Below are positions 43,151 through 52,384 of a stretch of DNA of 64,000 nucleotides, piece by piece. This DNA is from Gemmatimonadetes bacterium T265 (GTDB lineage Bacteria; Gemmatimonadota; Gemmatimonadetes; Gemmatimonadales; Gemmatimonadaceae): the NCBI GenBank assembly GCA_019973575.1, contig BPUI01000001.1, forward strand, positions 1,562,342-1,626,341, given 5' to 3'. Under the pieces are notes generated by a model. That model had not been told where the DNA came from, did no database searches, and saw only the letters and a program-made list of their open reading frames with translations. The position numbers were made by a program, and so were the translations under genes. Each line of letters begins with the position of its first letter. Positions within the stretch are counted from its first letter, which is position 1.

Positions 43151-44296
43151 ATGCGTACCCTGTTCGCCGCCGCCCTCGCGCTCGCCGTCCCCGCCGCCGG
43201 CCGCGCGCAGCGCGAGGACCCCGACCCGGCCGCGGTCCACGAGTTCGTCCTGTCGAACTTCCGCACCGAGAGCGGCGTCGTGCTGCCGCGGGCGCGGGTC
43301 GTCTACGGCACGTACGGGCACCTGAACGCGCGGCACGACAACGCGGTCCTCCTACCGTCGCACTACATGGCGACGCACCGCGGCTACGAGTGGCTCATCG
43401 GCCCCGGGCGCGCGCTCGACACGACGCGGCTCTTCCTCGTCGCGACGGAGCTGTTCGGCAACGGGCACTCGTCGTCGCCGAGCAACACGCCCGAGCCGTT
43501 CCACGGGCCGCGCTTCCCGGTGACGACGATCCGGGACAACGTCGAGGCGGTGCACCGCCTGCTCGTCGATTCATTAGGCATCACGCACCTGCGCGCGGTG
43601 GTCGGGTTCTCGATGGGCGCGCAGCAGGCGTTCCAGTGGGCGGTGAGCTACCCGGCGTTCATGGACCGCGTGGTCGCGACGTCGGGCACGGCGAAGACGT
43701 ACCCGCACGGGGTGGTGCGGCTGGAGGGGCAGATCGCGGCGCTCACGGCGGACGAGGCGTTCAAGGGCGGCGACTACACCGCGCCGCCGACGAAGGGGCT
43801 GGAGGCGTTCGCGGTCGTCTGGACGGGGTGGCTGTACTCGCAGGAGTGGTGGCGGCGCGAGCTGTGGCGCACGGGCGCGCCCGCGGGGACGACGTTCGCG
43901 CAGGTGCTCGACGAGTACCGCACGCACTTCATCCCCGGCGCGGACGCGAACGACCTGATCCTGCAGATGCGCACGTGGGAGCGGCACGACGTCGGCGCGA
44001 CGCCGGGGATGGCTGGCGACGTGGAGCGCGCGCTGCGGTCGGTCCGCGTGCCGGTGCTCTACATGCCCTCCGAGACGGACCTCTACTTTCCGTTAGGCGA
44101 CGCGCGGTACGAGCAGGCGCTCATCCCCGGCGTCACGTTCGCGCCGATCCCGTCGCTCTGGGGGCACACGGCGGGGGCGGCGAGCAACCCCGAGGACGCG
44201 CGGTTCCTGAACGCGACGATCGGGCGGTTCCTGGCGGGGGACGCGGCGGGCGGCGGGGCGCCGGCCGGGCCCCGCCGGGCGCCCGCCGGACGTTAG
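43151..44296 (+). CDS. secreted alpha/beta hydrolase, homoserine O-acetyltransferase-like
   Basis: The 381-residue protein has a signal peptide ending GRAQ near residue 20, then a MetX-like alpha/beta fold: RARVVYGTYGHLNARHDNAVLLPSHY split over two strands, nucleophile Ser in VGFSMGAQQAFQWA, an Asp in MPSETDLYFP and His in SLWGHTAG. True MetX is cytoplasmic, so this exported relative is more likely an esterase or acyl hydrolase. The TAG stop lies inside a GTTAGGC heptamer (44292), and another heptamer encodes Leu-Gly at 44092. Confidence 0.88.
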   Translation: MRTLFAAALALAVPAAGRAQREDPDPAAVHEFVLSNFRTESGVVLPRARVVYGTYGHLNARHDNAVLLPSHYMATHRGYEWLIGPGRALDTTRLFLVATELFGNGHSSSPSNTPEPFHGPRFPVTTIRDNVEAVHRLLVDSLGITHLRAVVGFSMGAQQAFQWAVSYPAFMDRVVATSGTAKTYPHGVVRLEGQIAALTADEAFKGGDYTAPPTKGLEAFAVVWTGWLYSQEWWRRELWRTGAPAGTTFAQVLDEYRTHFIPGADANDLILQMRTWERHDVGATPGMAGDVERALRSVRVPVLYMPSETDLYFPLGDARYEQALIPGVTFAPIPSLWGHTAGAASNPEDARFLNATIGRFLAGDAAGGGAPAGPRRAPAGR

Positions 44297-44315
44297 GCAC
44301 TCGAGGGGACCGCGG

Positions 44316-44816
44316 GTGGACGCCCCCTTTCTGCAGACCGCCCGGCTCGCGCTCGTGCTCGAGCCCACCGAGGCCGTCCTGGCGCGCGTCGACGCGATGC
44401 CGCCCGCCGACCGGGCGGAGGTCTCGCCCGACTGGCTCGCCCGGCTCCGCGCGTCGCCGGCGTCGAGTCCGTGGACCCACGGCTTCGTGCTCGTGGAGCG
44501 CGCGACCGGCGCGGTCGTCGGCAGCTGCGCGTTCAAGGGCCCGCCGGACCCGGACGGGGTGGTCGAGATCGCCTACGGGCTGGACCCCGAGTACCGGGGG
44601 CGCGGGTACGCGCGGGAGGCGGCGGCCGCGCTGGCCGACTTCGCCCGCGGGGCCGGCGGCGCGCGCGTCGTGCGCGCGCACACCCGGCCGGAGAACGAGG
44701 CCTCGGCCCGGGTGCTCGCGGCGTGCGGGTTCGCGCGGGTCGGCGAGGTCGTGGATCCGGAGGACGGCGTGGTCTGCCGGTGGGAACTGGCCGACCCGGG
44801 CCGGGCGCCCGCGTGA
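44316..44816 (+). CDS. GNAT-family N-acetyltransferase (RimJ/RimL-like)
   Basis: The 166-residue protein starts DAPFLQTARLALVLEPTEA, a RimJ/RimL-like opening. It has the acetyl-CoA loop YRGRGYAREAAAALADFA and ends ENEASARVLAACGFARVGEV. It probably acetylates an N-terminal or side-chain amine. It starts with GTG at 44316 and its stop overlaps the next GNAT gene (GTGA). It is the first of three acetyltransferase genes in a row. Confidence 0.9.
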   Translation: MDAPFLQTARLALVLEPTEAVLARVDAMPPADRAEVSPDWLARLRASPASSPWTHGFVLVERATGAVVGSCAFKGPPDPDGVVEIAYGLDPEYRGRGYAREAAAALADFARGAGGARVVRAHTRPENEASARVLAACGFARVGEVVDPEDGVVCRWELADPGRAPA

Positions 44817-45280
44817 CCCCCGAGATCCGGCCGGCCGCCGCGGCCGACGTGCCCGCGCTCGTCGCGCTGATGACGGCGTTCTACGCCGAAGCCGATTTTC
44901 CGCTGCCCGCCGGCCCGGCCGCGCGCGCGTTCGCGGCGCTGCTCGCCGACGCGCGGCTGGGCGGCGCGTGGATCGCCGAGGCGGACGGCGAGGCCGTGGG
45001 CCACGCCGTGCTCACGGTCGGCTTCAGCATGGAGTACGGCGGGCTGCGGGGGTTCGTCGACGACCTGTACGTGCGGCCCGCCGCGCGCGGGCGCGGCGCG
45101 GGCGCGGTGTTGCTGGCGGCGGTCCGGGCGTCGGCCGCGGCGCGGGGCGTGCGCGCGCTGCACGTCGAGGTCGGCCCCGACAACCACACCGCGCGGCGGC
45201 TCTACGCCCGCGCCGGGTACGCCGACAGCGGGCACCTCTTCCTGAGCCTCCCCCTCGCGGCGCCCGTGCACGCCGCCTAA
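44813..45280 (+). CDS. GNAT-family N-acetyltransferase
   Basis: The 155-residue product begins TPEIRPAAAADVPALVALMTAFY. It has [23 protein letters not shown] for acetyl-CoA binding and NHTARRLYARAGYADSGHLF at the end. The GTG at 44813 is coupled to the previous gene by a four-base overlap. The TAA stop is part of a GCCTAAC heptamer. The substrate is unknown. Confidence 0.88.
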   Translation: MTPEIRPAAAADVPALVALMTAFYAEADFPLPAGPAARAFAALLADARLGGAWIAEADGEAVGHAVLTVGFSMEYGGLRGFVDDLYVRPAARGRGAGAVLLAAVRASAAARGVRALHVEVGPDNHTARRLYARAGYADSGHLFLSLPLAAPVHAA

Positions 45281-45295
45281 CGTCACCGCGTGCGC

Positions 45296-45724
45296 ATGGA
45301 CGTCCGGCCCTACACCCCGCCCGACCGCGCCGAGTGGCTGCGGGTGCGGCGCGCGCTCTGGCCCGACTCGGACGCGGAGGACGCGCGGGCGTGGCTCGCC
45401 CGCGACGACGTGGCGGTGTTCGTCGCGGCGCGGCCGGGCGGCGCGGGGCTCGCCGGCTTCGCCGAGGTCGGGGCGCGGGCGTACGCCGACGGCTGCGCGA
45501 CGAGCCCGGTCGGGTACCTGGAAGGGTGGTACGTCGACCCGGACGTCCGCCGGTCGGGCGTGGGGGCGGCGCTCGTGCGCGCGGCGGAGGCGTGGGCGCG
45601 CGGCCGGGGGTACGCCGAGCTGGCGTCCGACGCGCTGCTCGACAACGTGGGGTCGCAGCGCGCGCACGTCGCGCTCGGGTTCGACGAGGTCGAGCGGTCG
45701 GTCACGTACCGTAAGGCGCTGTAG
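45296..45724 (+). CDS. aminoglycoside 6'-N-acetyltransferase-like GNAT
   Basis: The 142-residue protein resembles the AAC(6')-I family: MDVRPYTPPDRAEWLRVRR, LWPDS near residue 24, LEGWYVDPDVRRSGVGAALV, and a tail SQRAHVALGFDEVERSVTYRK. In resistant bacteria this family acetylates the 6'-amino group of aminoglycosides; environmental homologues often have other amine substrates, so resistance should not be assumed. The ATG at 45296 is preferred over a GTG six bases earlier. Confidence 0.8.
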   Translation: MDVRPYTPPDRAEWLRVRRALWPDSDAEDARAWLARDDVAVFVAARPGGAGLAGFAEVGARAYADGCATSPVGYLEGWYVDPDVRRSGVGAALVRAAEAWARGRGYAELASDALLDNVGSQRAHVALGFDEVERSVTYRKAL

Positions 45725-45814
45725 CCGGCCCCCCTTCCCTCGCGGGCGCGCCCGACGCTCTTTGAACGGCCCGAGGTTCCGCCCCACCCGCCCAACGCGA
45801 GTTACGCCCCCGCC

Positions 45815-47701
45815 ATGCGTCTCCTTCCCCGCCTCGCCGTCGCACTCCTCGGCGCCGCGTCGTTCCTCTCGCACGCGGGCCCCGCGCCGGCGCAGGCGCC
45901 GTCGGCGGAGCGCGCCGCGCTCGACTCGGCCTTCACGCGGCAGGAGGTCAAGATCCCGATGCGCGACGGCGCGGGCCTCTTCACGGTGATTCTCACGCCG
46001 CGGCGCGCCGGGGCGGGGGCGCTGCCGATCCTCCTCTCGCGCACGCCCTACGGCACGAACAACTGGGGCGGGACCTCGGGCATCCTCTACGGCTTCCGCG
46101 AGCTGATGGACGACGGCTACGTGTTCGTCTTCCAGGACATCCGCGGGCGGCACCAGAGCGAGGGCGCGTACGTGATGAACCACCCGCCCGCCGACCACCG
46201 CGACCCGAAGGCGGTCGACGAGAGTACCGACGCCTACGACACGATCGACTGGCTCGTGAAGCACGTGCCGGGCAACAACGGGCGCGTCGGCGAGCTCGGG
46301 ATCTCGTACCCGGGGTGGCTCACGAACATGGCGACCCTCGACCCGCACCCGGCGCTCAAGGCGGTGAGCCCGCAGGCGACGATGGGCGACGGGTGGGTAG
46401 GGGACGACTTCTTCCACAACGGCGCATTCCGCCTCTCGGTCGGGCTGGAGTACGCGTGGCAGATGGAGGCGAGTAGCGACGAAAGCGTCGTGCCCGCGCC
46501 GGCGCGCTACGACACGTACGACTGGTACCGCTCGTTCCCGACGCACCGCGACCTCGCGCGCGCGGTGGGCGCCGAGCACTGGCCGAGCTGGCGGATGTTC
46601 GAGGCGCACCCGGCGTACGACACGACGTGGCAGGCGCGCGCGGTGACGCGGGCGCTCACGCACACGCGCGTGCCGACGCTCACCGTGGGCGGCTTCTGGG
46701 ACCAGGAGGACGTCTACGGCCCGCAGGCGACGTACCGCGTGCTCGAGCGCACGGACACCGCAGGCACCAACCACCTCGTGCTCGGGCCGTGGTACCACGG
46801 CGAGTGGTTCATCGAGGCGGGTGACTCGTTAGGCAACGTGCACTTCGGCGGCCCCACGGGCGCGGAGTTCCGGCGCGACCTGGAGGCGAAGTGGTTCCGG
46901 TACTGGTTGCACGGTAAGGGGGACGGGCCCGATAACGGCTTACACCTTCCGGAGGCGACGGTGTACGACGCGGGGGCGGGGCGGTGGCGCACGTACGACC
47001 GCTGGCCGGCGGCGGGCGCGCGGCCCGTGAAGCTGTACCTGCGCTCGGGCGGGCGGCTGTCGTTCGACGCGCCGACGGCGGACGAGCCGGCGGACGCGTT
47101 CGTGAGCGACCCCGCACACCCGGTGCCCTACCGCCCGCGCCCGGTCGAGTGGGAGTACGACCCGCGCGGCTCGCGCTGGACGCGCTGGCGCACCGAGGAC
47201 CAGCGCTTCGTCGAGGGGCGCCCGGACGTGCTCACCTGGCAGACGGGGCGGCTGGACCACGACATGACGGTCGCGGGGGACGTCACCGCCCGCCTGTTCG
47301 CGTCGACCACGGGCACCGACGCGGACTGGGTCGTGAAGCTGATCGACGTCTACCCGGACTCGGTGCCGGAGCGGCCGGCGATGGGCGGGTACGAGCTGAT
47401 GGTCGCGAGCGAGATCACGCGCGGGCGCTACCGGACGAGCCGCGAGCGGCCGGCGCCGCTCACGCCTAACGCGACGCTCGCCTACGCGGTCGACCTGCAC
47501 CAGCAGGCGTACACCTTCAGGGCCGGGCACCGCATGATGGTGCAGGTGCAGAGCTCGTGGTTCCCGCTCTACGACCGCAACCCGCAGACGTTCGTGCCGA
47601 ACATCTTCTACGCGCGGGCGGGGGACTACCGGGCAGAGACGCACCGCGTGGCGCACACGCCGGCGGCGCCGTCGCACGTGGAGATGTTGGCGCTGCCGTG
47701 A
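45815..47701 (+). CDS. secreted CocE/NonD-family hydrolase (X-Pro dipeptidyl-peptidase type)
   Basis: The 628-residue exported protein has a signal ending APAQA (about residue 27). The alpha/beta hydrolase domain follows: LLSRTPYG, FVFQDIRGRHQSEG, nucleophile Ser in LGISYPGW and the Asp/His pair in FWDQED and GPWYHGEW. The C-terminal jelly-roll (from about residue 400) ends with FRAGHRMMVQVQSSWFPLYDRNPQ. These enzymes cleave esters or X-Pro dipeptides. Its gene is the last before the hut cluster; one heptamer encodes Leu-Gly, another Pro-Asn. Confidence 0.92.
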   Translation: MRLLPRLAVALLGAASFLSHAGPAPAQAPSAERAALDSAFTRQEVKIPMRDGAGLFTVILTPRRAGAGALPILLSRTPYGTNNWGGTSGILYGFRELMDDGYVFVFQDIRGRHQSEGAYVMNHPPADHRDPKAVDESTDAYDTIDWLVKHVPGNNGRVGELGISYPGWLTNMATLDPHPALKAVSPQATMGDGWVGDDFFHNGAFRLSVGLEYAWQMEASSDESVVPAPARYDTYDWYRSFPTHRDLARAVGAEHWPSWRMFEAHPAYDTTWQARAVTRALTHTRVPTLTVGGFWDQEDVYGPQATYRVLERTDTAGTNHLVLGPWYHGEWFIEAGDSLGNVHFGGPTGAEFRRDLEAKWFRYWLHGKGDGPDNGLHLPEATVYDAGAGRWRTYDRWPAAGARPVKLYLRSGGRLSFDAPTADEPADAFVSDPAHPVPYRPRPVEWEYDPRGSRWTRWRTEDQRFVEGRPDVLTWQTGRLDHDMTVAGDVTARLFASTTGTDADWVVKLIDVYPDSVPERPAMGGYELMVASEITRGRYRTSRERPAPLTPNATLAYAVDLHQQAYTFRAGHRMMVQVQSSWFPLYDRNPQTFVPNIFYARAGDYRAETHRVAHTPAAPSHVEMLALP

Positions 47702-47748
47702 GGGCGGGCGGTAACTTCCCGGCAACCGCCGACCCGTTGGAGGGAGCG

Positions 47749-48321
47749 ATGGCGACCAGCGTCACGACGAAACGCCTGACCGCACGTGAGTACTACGAAG
47801 CGCCCGACGTCCCCGACCGCGCGGAACTCGTGCACGGGGAGGTCCGCGTAATGCCCCCGGCCGCGAACGCGCACACGCTCGTGTGCCGCACCGTCTTCCT
47901 GGCGCTCTACCGGCACGCCGCCGCGCACGACCTCGGCGAGGTCTTCCCCGACGGCTTCGGCTACGAGCTGCCCCCCTGGGACGACGTCGTGCGGGTCCCG
48001 GACGTGTCGTTCGTCCAGACGGGGCGGCTCCCCGCGGCGTTCGGGTTGAAGGGGTGCGTCCGCCTCGCGCCCGACCTCGCCGTCGAGGTGCTCTCGGAGA
48101 GCGACACGCCCAAGGTCATGCGCGAGAAGCTCGCGGACTACCTCGGGGCCGGCGTGCGGGTCGTCTGGGTGATCGACTTCGACGACCGGACCGTGGCCGT
48201 GCACACGCCCGACGGCGCCGCGCGCACCGTGCCCGAAGGCGGCACGCTCGACGGGGGCGACGTCCTGCCGGGCTTCTCGCTCCCGGCGCGCGACATGTTC
48301 TTCGGGATCGCGGCGGAGTGA
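47749..48321 (+). CDS. Uma2-family (DUF820) putative endonuclease
   Basis: The 190-residue protein has the DUF820 layout: [34 protein letters not shown] with the Asp and [23 protein letters not shown] with the catalytic Glu and Lys. A GGAGGGA site precedes the ATG. Its stop overlaps the GTG of hutU, so urocanase translation is coupled to it. This places an enigmatic nuclease-like gene at the head of a histidine-utilisation operon, which is unexpected. Confidence 0.85.
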   Translation: MATSVTTKRLTAREYYEAPDVPDRAELVHGEVRVMPPAANAHTLVCRTVFLALYRHAAAHDLGEVFPDGFGYELPPWDDVVRVPDVSFVQTGRLPAAFGLKGCVRLAPDLAVEVLSESDTPKVMREKLADYLGAGVRVVWVIDFDDRTVAVHTPDGAARTVPEGGTLDGGDVLPGFSLPARDMFFGIAAE

Positions 48322-49988
48322 CCGCCGCCCCGGTGGTCCGCGCCCCCCGCGGCCCGACCCGCACCGCCCGCGGCTGGATTCAGGAGGCCGCGAAGCGCAT
48401 GCTCATGAACAACCTCGACCCCGAGGTGGCCGAGCACCCGGAGCAGCTCGTCGTCTACGGCGGGCGGGGGAAGGCGGCGCGCGACTGGGAGAGCTACCAC
48501 CGCATCGTGCGCACGCTCGACCGGCTCGGCGACGACGAGACGCTCCTCGTGCAGAGCGGGAAGCCCGTGGCGGTGCTCGAGACGCACCCGATGGCGCCGC
48601 GGGTGCTGATCGCCAACTCCAACCTCGTGCCGAAGTGGGCGACGTGGGAAGAGTTCGACCGGCTGGACGCGTTAGGCCTGATGATGTACGGGCAGATGAC
48701 CGCCGGGTCGTGGATCTACATCGGCACGCAGGGGATCCTCCAGGGGACGTACGAGACGTTCGCCGCGGCCGCCGCGCGCCACTTCGGCGGCACGCTCGCC
48801 GGGACGATCACACTCACCGCGGGGCTCGGCGGGATGGGGGGCGCGCAGCCGCTCGCGGTGACGATGGCCGGCGGCGTCGCGCTCTGCGTCGAGGTCGACC
48901 CGTCGCGCATCCGGCGCCGGCTCGACACGCGCTACCTCGACGAGGTCGCGACGTCGCTGGAGGACGCCGTGCGGCGCGCGGAGGCGGCGAAGCGCGAGCG
49001 CCGCGCGCTCTCGATCGGCCTGTTAGGCAACGCGGCGGAGGTGCTGCCGCGACTCGTCGCGCTGGGGTTCACGCCCGACCTCGTCACCGACCAGACGAGC
49101 GCGCACGACCCGATGATCGGCTACCTCCCGCCGGCGGGGGCGGACGAGGACGTCGCCCGGCTGCGCGCGGAGGCGCCGCAGGAGTACCTCGCGCGGGCGC
49201 GCGACGCGATGGCGACGCACGTGCGGGCGATCCTGGAGATGCGGCGGCGCGGCGCGGTGGCCTTCGACTACGGCAACAACCTGCGCGCGCAGGCGAAGAT
49301 GGCCGGCGTCGAGGACGCGTTCGACTACCCGGGGTTCGTGCCCGCCTTCATCCGCGACTCGTTCTGCGAGGGGCGCGGCCCCTTCCGCTGGGTCGCGCTC
49401 TCGGGCGACCCGGCCGACATCGCGGCGACCGACCGCGCGCTGCTCGAGCTCTTCCCCGACGACGCGCGGCTGCAGCAGTGGTTAGGCTGGGCGGGGGAGC
49501 GAATCGCGTTCCAGGGGCTCCCCGCGCGCATCTGCTGGCTGGGGTACCGCGAGCGGGACCGGGCGGGGCTCCTGTTCAACCAGATGGTGCGCGACGGGCG
49601 GCTCAAGGCGCCGGTCGTGATCGGGCGCGATCACCTCGACGCGGGGTCGGTGGCGAGCCCGTACCGCGAGACGGAGGCGATGCTCGACGGGTCCGACGCG
49701 GTGAGCGACTGGGCGCTGCTCAACTTCGCCGTCGGGGTGGCGAGCGGGGCGGCGTGGATGAGCTTCCACCACGGCGGAGGGGTGGGAATGGGGTACTCGC
49801 AGCACGCGGGACTCGTGGCCGTCGCGGACGGGTCGCGCGAGGCGGACGAGCGGCTCCGGCGGTGCCTGACCAACGACCCGGCGATAGGCGTCGTTAGGCA
49901 CGCGGACGCGGGGTACGACAAGGCGCGGCGGGTGGCGCGCGAGCGCGGGCTCGACCTGCCGAGCGTGGACGGGGGTGGCGAGCAGTGA
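48318..49988 (+). CDS. hutU: urocanate hydratase
   Basis: The 556-residue enzyme converts urocanate to imidazolonepropionate, the second step of histidine breakdown, with tightly bound NAD. Conserved blocks are [56 protein letters not shown], the DQTSAHDP motif, [20 protein letters not shown] and [16 protein letters not shown] near the end. The GTG start at 48318 overlaps the Uma2 gene. Three heptamers encode Leu-Gly. A REP-like inverted pair follows before the next hut gene. Confidence 0.97.
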   Translation: MTAAPVVRAPRGPTRTARGWIQEAAKRMLMNNLDPEVAEHPEQLVVYGGRGKAARDWESYHRIVRTLDRLGDDETLLVQSGKPVAVLETHPMAPRVLIANSNLVPKWATWEEFDRLDALGLMMYGQMTAGSWIYIGTQGILQGTYETFAAAAARHFGGTLAGTITLTAGLGGMGGAQPLAVTMAGGVALCVEVDPSRIRRRLDTRYLDEVATSLEDAVRRAEAAKRERRALSIGLLGNAAEVLPRLVALGFTPDLVTDQTSAHDPMIGYLPPAGADEDVARLRAEAPQEYLARARDAMATHVRAILEMRRRGAVAFDYGNNLRAQAKMAGVEDAFDYPGFVPAFIRDSFCEGRGPFRWVALSGDPADIAATDRALLELFPDDARLQQWLGWAGERIAFQGLPARICWLGYRERDRAGLLFNQMVRDGRLKAPVVIGRDHLDAGSVASPYRETEAMLDGSDAVSDWALLNFAVGVASGAAWMSFHHGGGVGMGYSQHAGLVAVADGSREADERLRRCLTNDPAIGVVRHADAGYDKARRVARERGLDLPSVDGGGEQ

Positions 49989-50030
49989 CTCGAGCACGGG
50001 CGGCCACGCCGGCGTCCCGAGCACGGCCGC

Positions 50031-50154
50031 TGTCATCCTGAGCGCAGCGAAGGATCGCTGGCCCCCGGGTGGACGTTGTGCGTGGTCGGTGCCGCGGGAC
50101 GCTCGCCCCGGACAGCGATCCTTCGCCTCCGCTGCGCTCCGGCTCAGGATGACA
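50031..50154. repeat. REP-like inverted pair, copy A
   Basis: The left arm (50031-50059) starts TGTCATCC, continues with GAGCGCAGCGA and ends GGATCGCT. The right arm (50114-50154) is its reverse complement with about 16 extra bases in the middle. About 54 bases separate the arms. Two related pairs lie at 56044-56163 and 58335-58403, all between genes. Confidence 0.85.
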
Positions 50155-50191
50155 TCGAGCCGTCCCGCCGGCACGTACAGACTGCCCCCCC

Positions 50192-51109
50192 ATGCCCCTC
50201 CTTCCCTTCTCCGGCATCGCCACCTTCGCCCGCGCGCGCCACGCCCCGCTCGGCGCCGAGTGGACGGCGGACGCGGCGGTGTTAGGCGTTCCGTTCGACG
50301 CGGCGGTGGGCTTTCGCCCCGGCCAGCGCTTCGCGCCGCGCGCCGTCCGCGAGGCGTCGCTTCGCTACGCGCTCCCGCCCGAAGGGTTCTACGACCTGCG
50401 CACCGACCGCGTGCGCCTCGCCGGGCTCGCGCTCGTCGACGCGGGGGACGTGGACCTGCCGAGCCTCGAGCCCGAGCTGGCGCGCGCGCGGATCGAGGCG
50501 GATGCGCGGGTGCTCCGCCGGCAGGCGCGGCTCCCCGTCTTTCTTGGCGGCGACCACAGCGTCACCGCGTCGACGCTCCGCGCCTTCGACGACGTGCCCG
50601 CGCTCCACGTGGTGCAGCTCGACGCGCACCTCGATTTCACCGACGTGCGCAACGACACGCGCTGGTCGAACTCGAGCCCGTTCCGGCGCGCGGCGGAGGC
50701 GATGCCGAACCTCGTCCGGGTCACCACGTTAGGCCTGCGGGGGCTGCGCTTCGACCGCGAGGCCGTGACCGCGGCGCGCGCGCGCGGGCACGTGCTCGTG
50801 CCGATGTGGGAGCTGGGGGAGGAGGCCGGGGTCGCCGCCGCGCTGGAGCGGCTGCCCGCGGGCGAGGCCGTGTACCTCTCGCTCGACGTCGACGCGCTCG
50901 ACCCCGCGGTCATGCCCGGCACGTCGAGCCCGGAGCCCGACGGGATGACGGCCGCGCTCGCGCGGCGGATCGTGGAGGCGACGGCGGCGCGGAACACGGT
51001 CGTCGGCGTCGACCTGGTGGAGCTGGCGCCGGGGCTGGACCCGAGCGGGAACAGCGCGCTGCTCGCGGCGCGGCTCGTGATGGACGTGCTGGCGGCGGTG
51101 TTCGGGTGA
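50192..51109 (+). CDS. arginase/agmatinase-superfamily ureohydrolase, probably HutG-type formimidoylglutamase
   Basis: The 305-residue metalloenzyme shows the two-manganese ureohydrolase motifs GGDHSVT, QLDAHLDFTD and SLDVDALDP, plus a late VGVDLVELAPGLDPS. Such enzymes release urea or formamide from guanidino or formimino groups. Position between hutU and hutI argues for formimidoylglutamate as substrate, but sequence alone does not exclude agmatinase. It starts at ATG 50192 after the REP-like element; hutI begins 18 bases after its stop. Confidence 0.88.
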   Translation: MPLLPFSGIATFARARHAPLGAEWTADAAVLGVPFDAAVGFRPGQRFAPRAVREASLRYALPPEGFYDLRTDRVRLAGLALVDAGDVDLPSLEPELARARIEADARVLRRQARLPVFLGGDHSVTASTLRAFDDVPALHVVQLDAHLDFTDVRNDTRWSNSSPFRRAAEAMPNLVRVTTLGLRGLRFDREAVTAARARGHVLVPMWELGEEAGVAAALERLPAGEAVYLSLDVDALDPAVMPGTSSPEPDGMTAALARRIVEATAARNTVVGVDLVELAPGLDPSGNSALLAARLVMDVLAAVFG

Positions 51110-51127
51110 GCGCATGAGCGCGGTCGC

Positions 51128-52378
51128 GTGAGCGTCCCCGCCGCCGACCTCCTCGTCGCCAACGTCGGCCAGCTCGCCACGCCGTTAGGCCCGGGCCCGC
51201 ACCGCGGCCTCGCGCAGCGCGCCCTCCGCGTCGTCCCCGACGCGGTCGTCGCCGTGGGCGACGGCGTCGTCGCCTACGCCGGCCCCGCGCGCGACTGGCG
51301 CGGCGAGGCGCGCGCCACACTCGACGCGGGCGGTGCGGCGGTCGTCCCCGGGCTCGTTGACCCGCACACGCACCTCGTCTGGGCCGGCGACCGGCTCGCC
51401 GACTTCGAGGCGCGCGCGGCGGGCGTGCCGTACGAGACGATCCTCGCGCGCGGGGGCGGGATCCGCCACACGGTGCGCGCGACCGCGGCGGCGACGGTCG
51501 AGACGCTCGTCGCCCTCGCGCGGCCGCGCCTCGCCGAGCTCGCGCGCGGGGGCGCGACGACGGTCGAGATCAAGTCGGGCTACGGCTTCACGCCGGACGC
51601 GGAGCTGCGCTCGCTCGAGGCGATCGGGGGTCTGCGCGCAGAGGCCGGCGAGACGACGGTCGTCCCGACGCTGCTCGTCCACGTGCCGCCCGCGGACGCG
51701 GCCGAGCGGGCGGCGTACGTCGCCGACGTCTGCGGCGCGCTCGTGCCGGAGGCGGCGCGGCGCGGGCTCGCCACGGCGGTCGACGTGTTCGTCGAGCGCG
51801 AGGCGTTCACGGTGGCCGAGGCGGACGCGATCTTCGGCGCGGCGCGTGCGCACGGGCTCGCCGTCAAGCTGCACGCCGACCAGTTCCACGCGGTCGGCGG
51901 CGTGGAGCTGGCGGTGCGGCGCGGCGCGCTGTCGGTCGACCACCTGGAGGCGTCGGGGCCGGCGCAGGTCGCGGCGCTCGCGGCCTCCGCTACCGTCGCG
52001 ACCGTGCTCCCCGGCGTCACGCTCCACCTCGGCCTGCCTCCGGCGCCGGGGCGCGCGCTCGTCGACGCGGGCGCGGCGGTCGCGGTCGGCACCGACTGCA
52101 ACCCGGGGTCGAGCCCACTCTTCTCCCCCGCGCTCGCCCTCGCGCTCGCCGTGCGGCTGAACGGCCTCGCCCCCGCCGAGGCGCTCGTCGCGGCGACCGC
52201 CAACGCGGCGGCCGCGTTAGGCCTCGCCGACCGCGGCTGGCTCGGCCCCGGCGCGCGCGCCGACCTCCTCGTGCTCGACGCCGCCGACTGGCGCGAGCTG
52301 CCCTACGCGCTCGGCCGGCCGGTCGTGGCGCGCGCGGTCGTCGGCGGACGCGCGGGCGCGCCCGCGGCGCTATCCTAA
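51128..52378 (+). CDS. hutI: imidazolonepropionase
   Basis: The 416-residue amidohydrolase opens imidazolone-5-propionate to N-formimino-glutamate. It has the metal motif DPHTHLVWAGDR, YETILARGGGIRHTV, TTVEIKSGYGF, the HADQFH metal His, DHLEASG and GTDCNPGSSP, as in HutI. It starts with GTG at 51128. The final codons contain a TATCCT box that probably serves the next gene. Two heptamers encode Leu-Gly (51184, 52216). Confidence 0.96.
   Translation: MSVPAADLLVANVGQLATPLGPGPHRGLAQRALRVVPDAVVAVGDGVVAYAGPARDWRGEARATLDAGGAAVVPGLVDPHTHLVWAGDRLADFEARAAGVPYETILARGGGIRHTVRATAAATVETLVALARPRLAELARGGATTVEIKSGYGFTPDAELRSLEAIGGLRAEAGETTVVPTLLVHVPPADAAERAAYVADVCGALVPEAARRGLATAVDVFVEREAFTVAEADAIFGAARAHGLAVKLHADQFHAVGGVELAVRRGALSVDHLEASGPAQVAALAASATVATVLPGVTLHLGLPPAPGRALVDAGAAVAVGTDCNPGSSPLFSPALALALAVRLNGLAPAEALVAATANAAAALGLADRGWLGPGARADLLVLDAADWRELPYALGRPVVARAVVGGRAGAPAALS
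52371..52376 (+). promoter_or_regulatory. -10-like box inside the end of hutI
   Basis: TATCCT ends eight bases before the ATG at 52385. The spacing resembles the TAnnnT boxes found six bases before other starts here (GNAT at 6913, FKBP at 19808, merR at 3318), so the alpha/beta hydrolase gene may have its own nearly leaderless transcript. Confidence 0.45.
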
Positions 52379-52384
52379 GCCCCC

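Noticed and set aside
45296-45724. Call of aminoglycoside resistance
   Set aside because: Family resemblance is to AAC(6')-I, but environmental homologues often act on other amines, so only the family is claimed.
50192-51109. Naming the ureohydrolase agmatinase (speB)
   Set aside because: The motifs fit the whole superfamily; position between hutU and hutI favours formimidoylglutamase, so no symbol is assigned.
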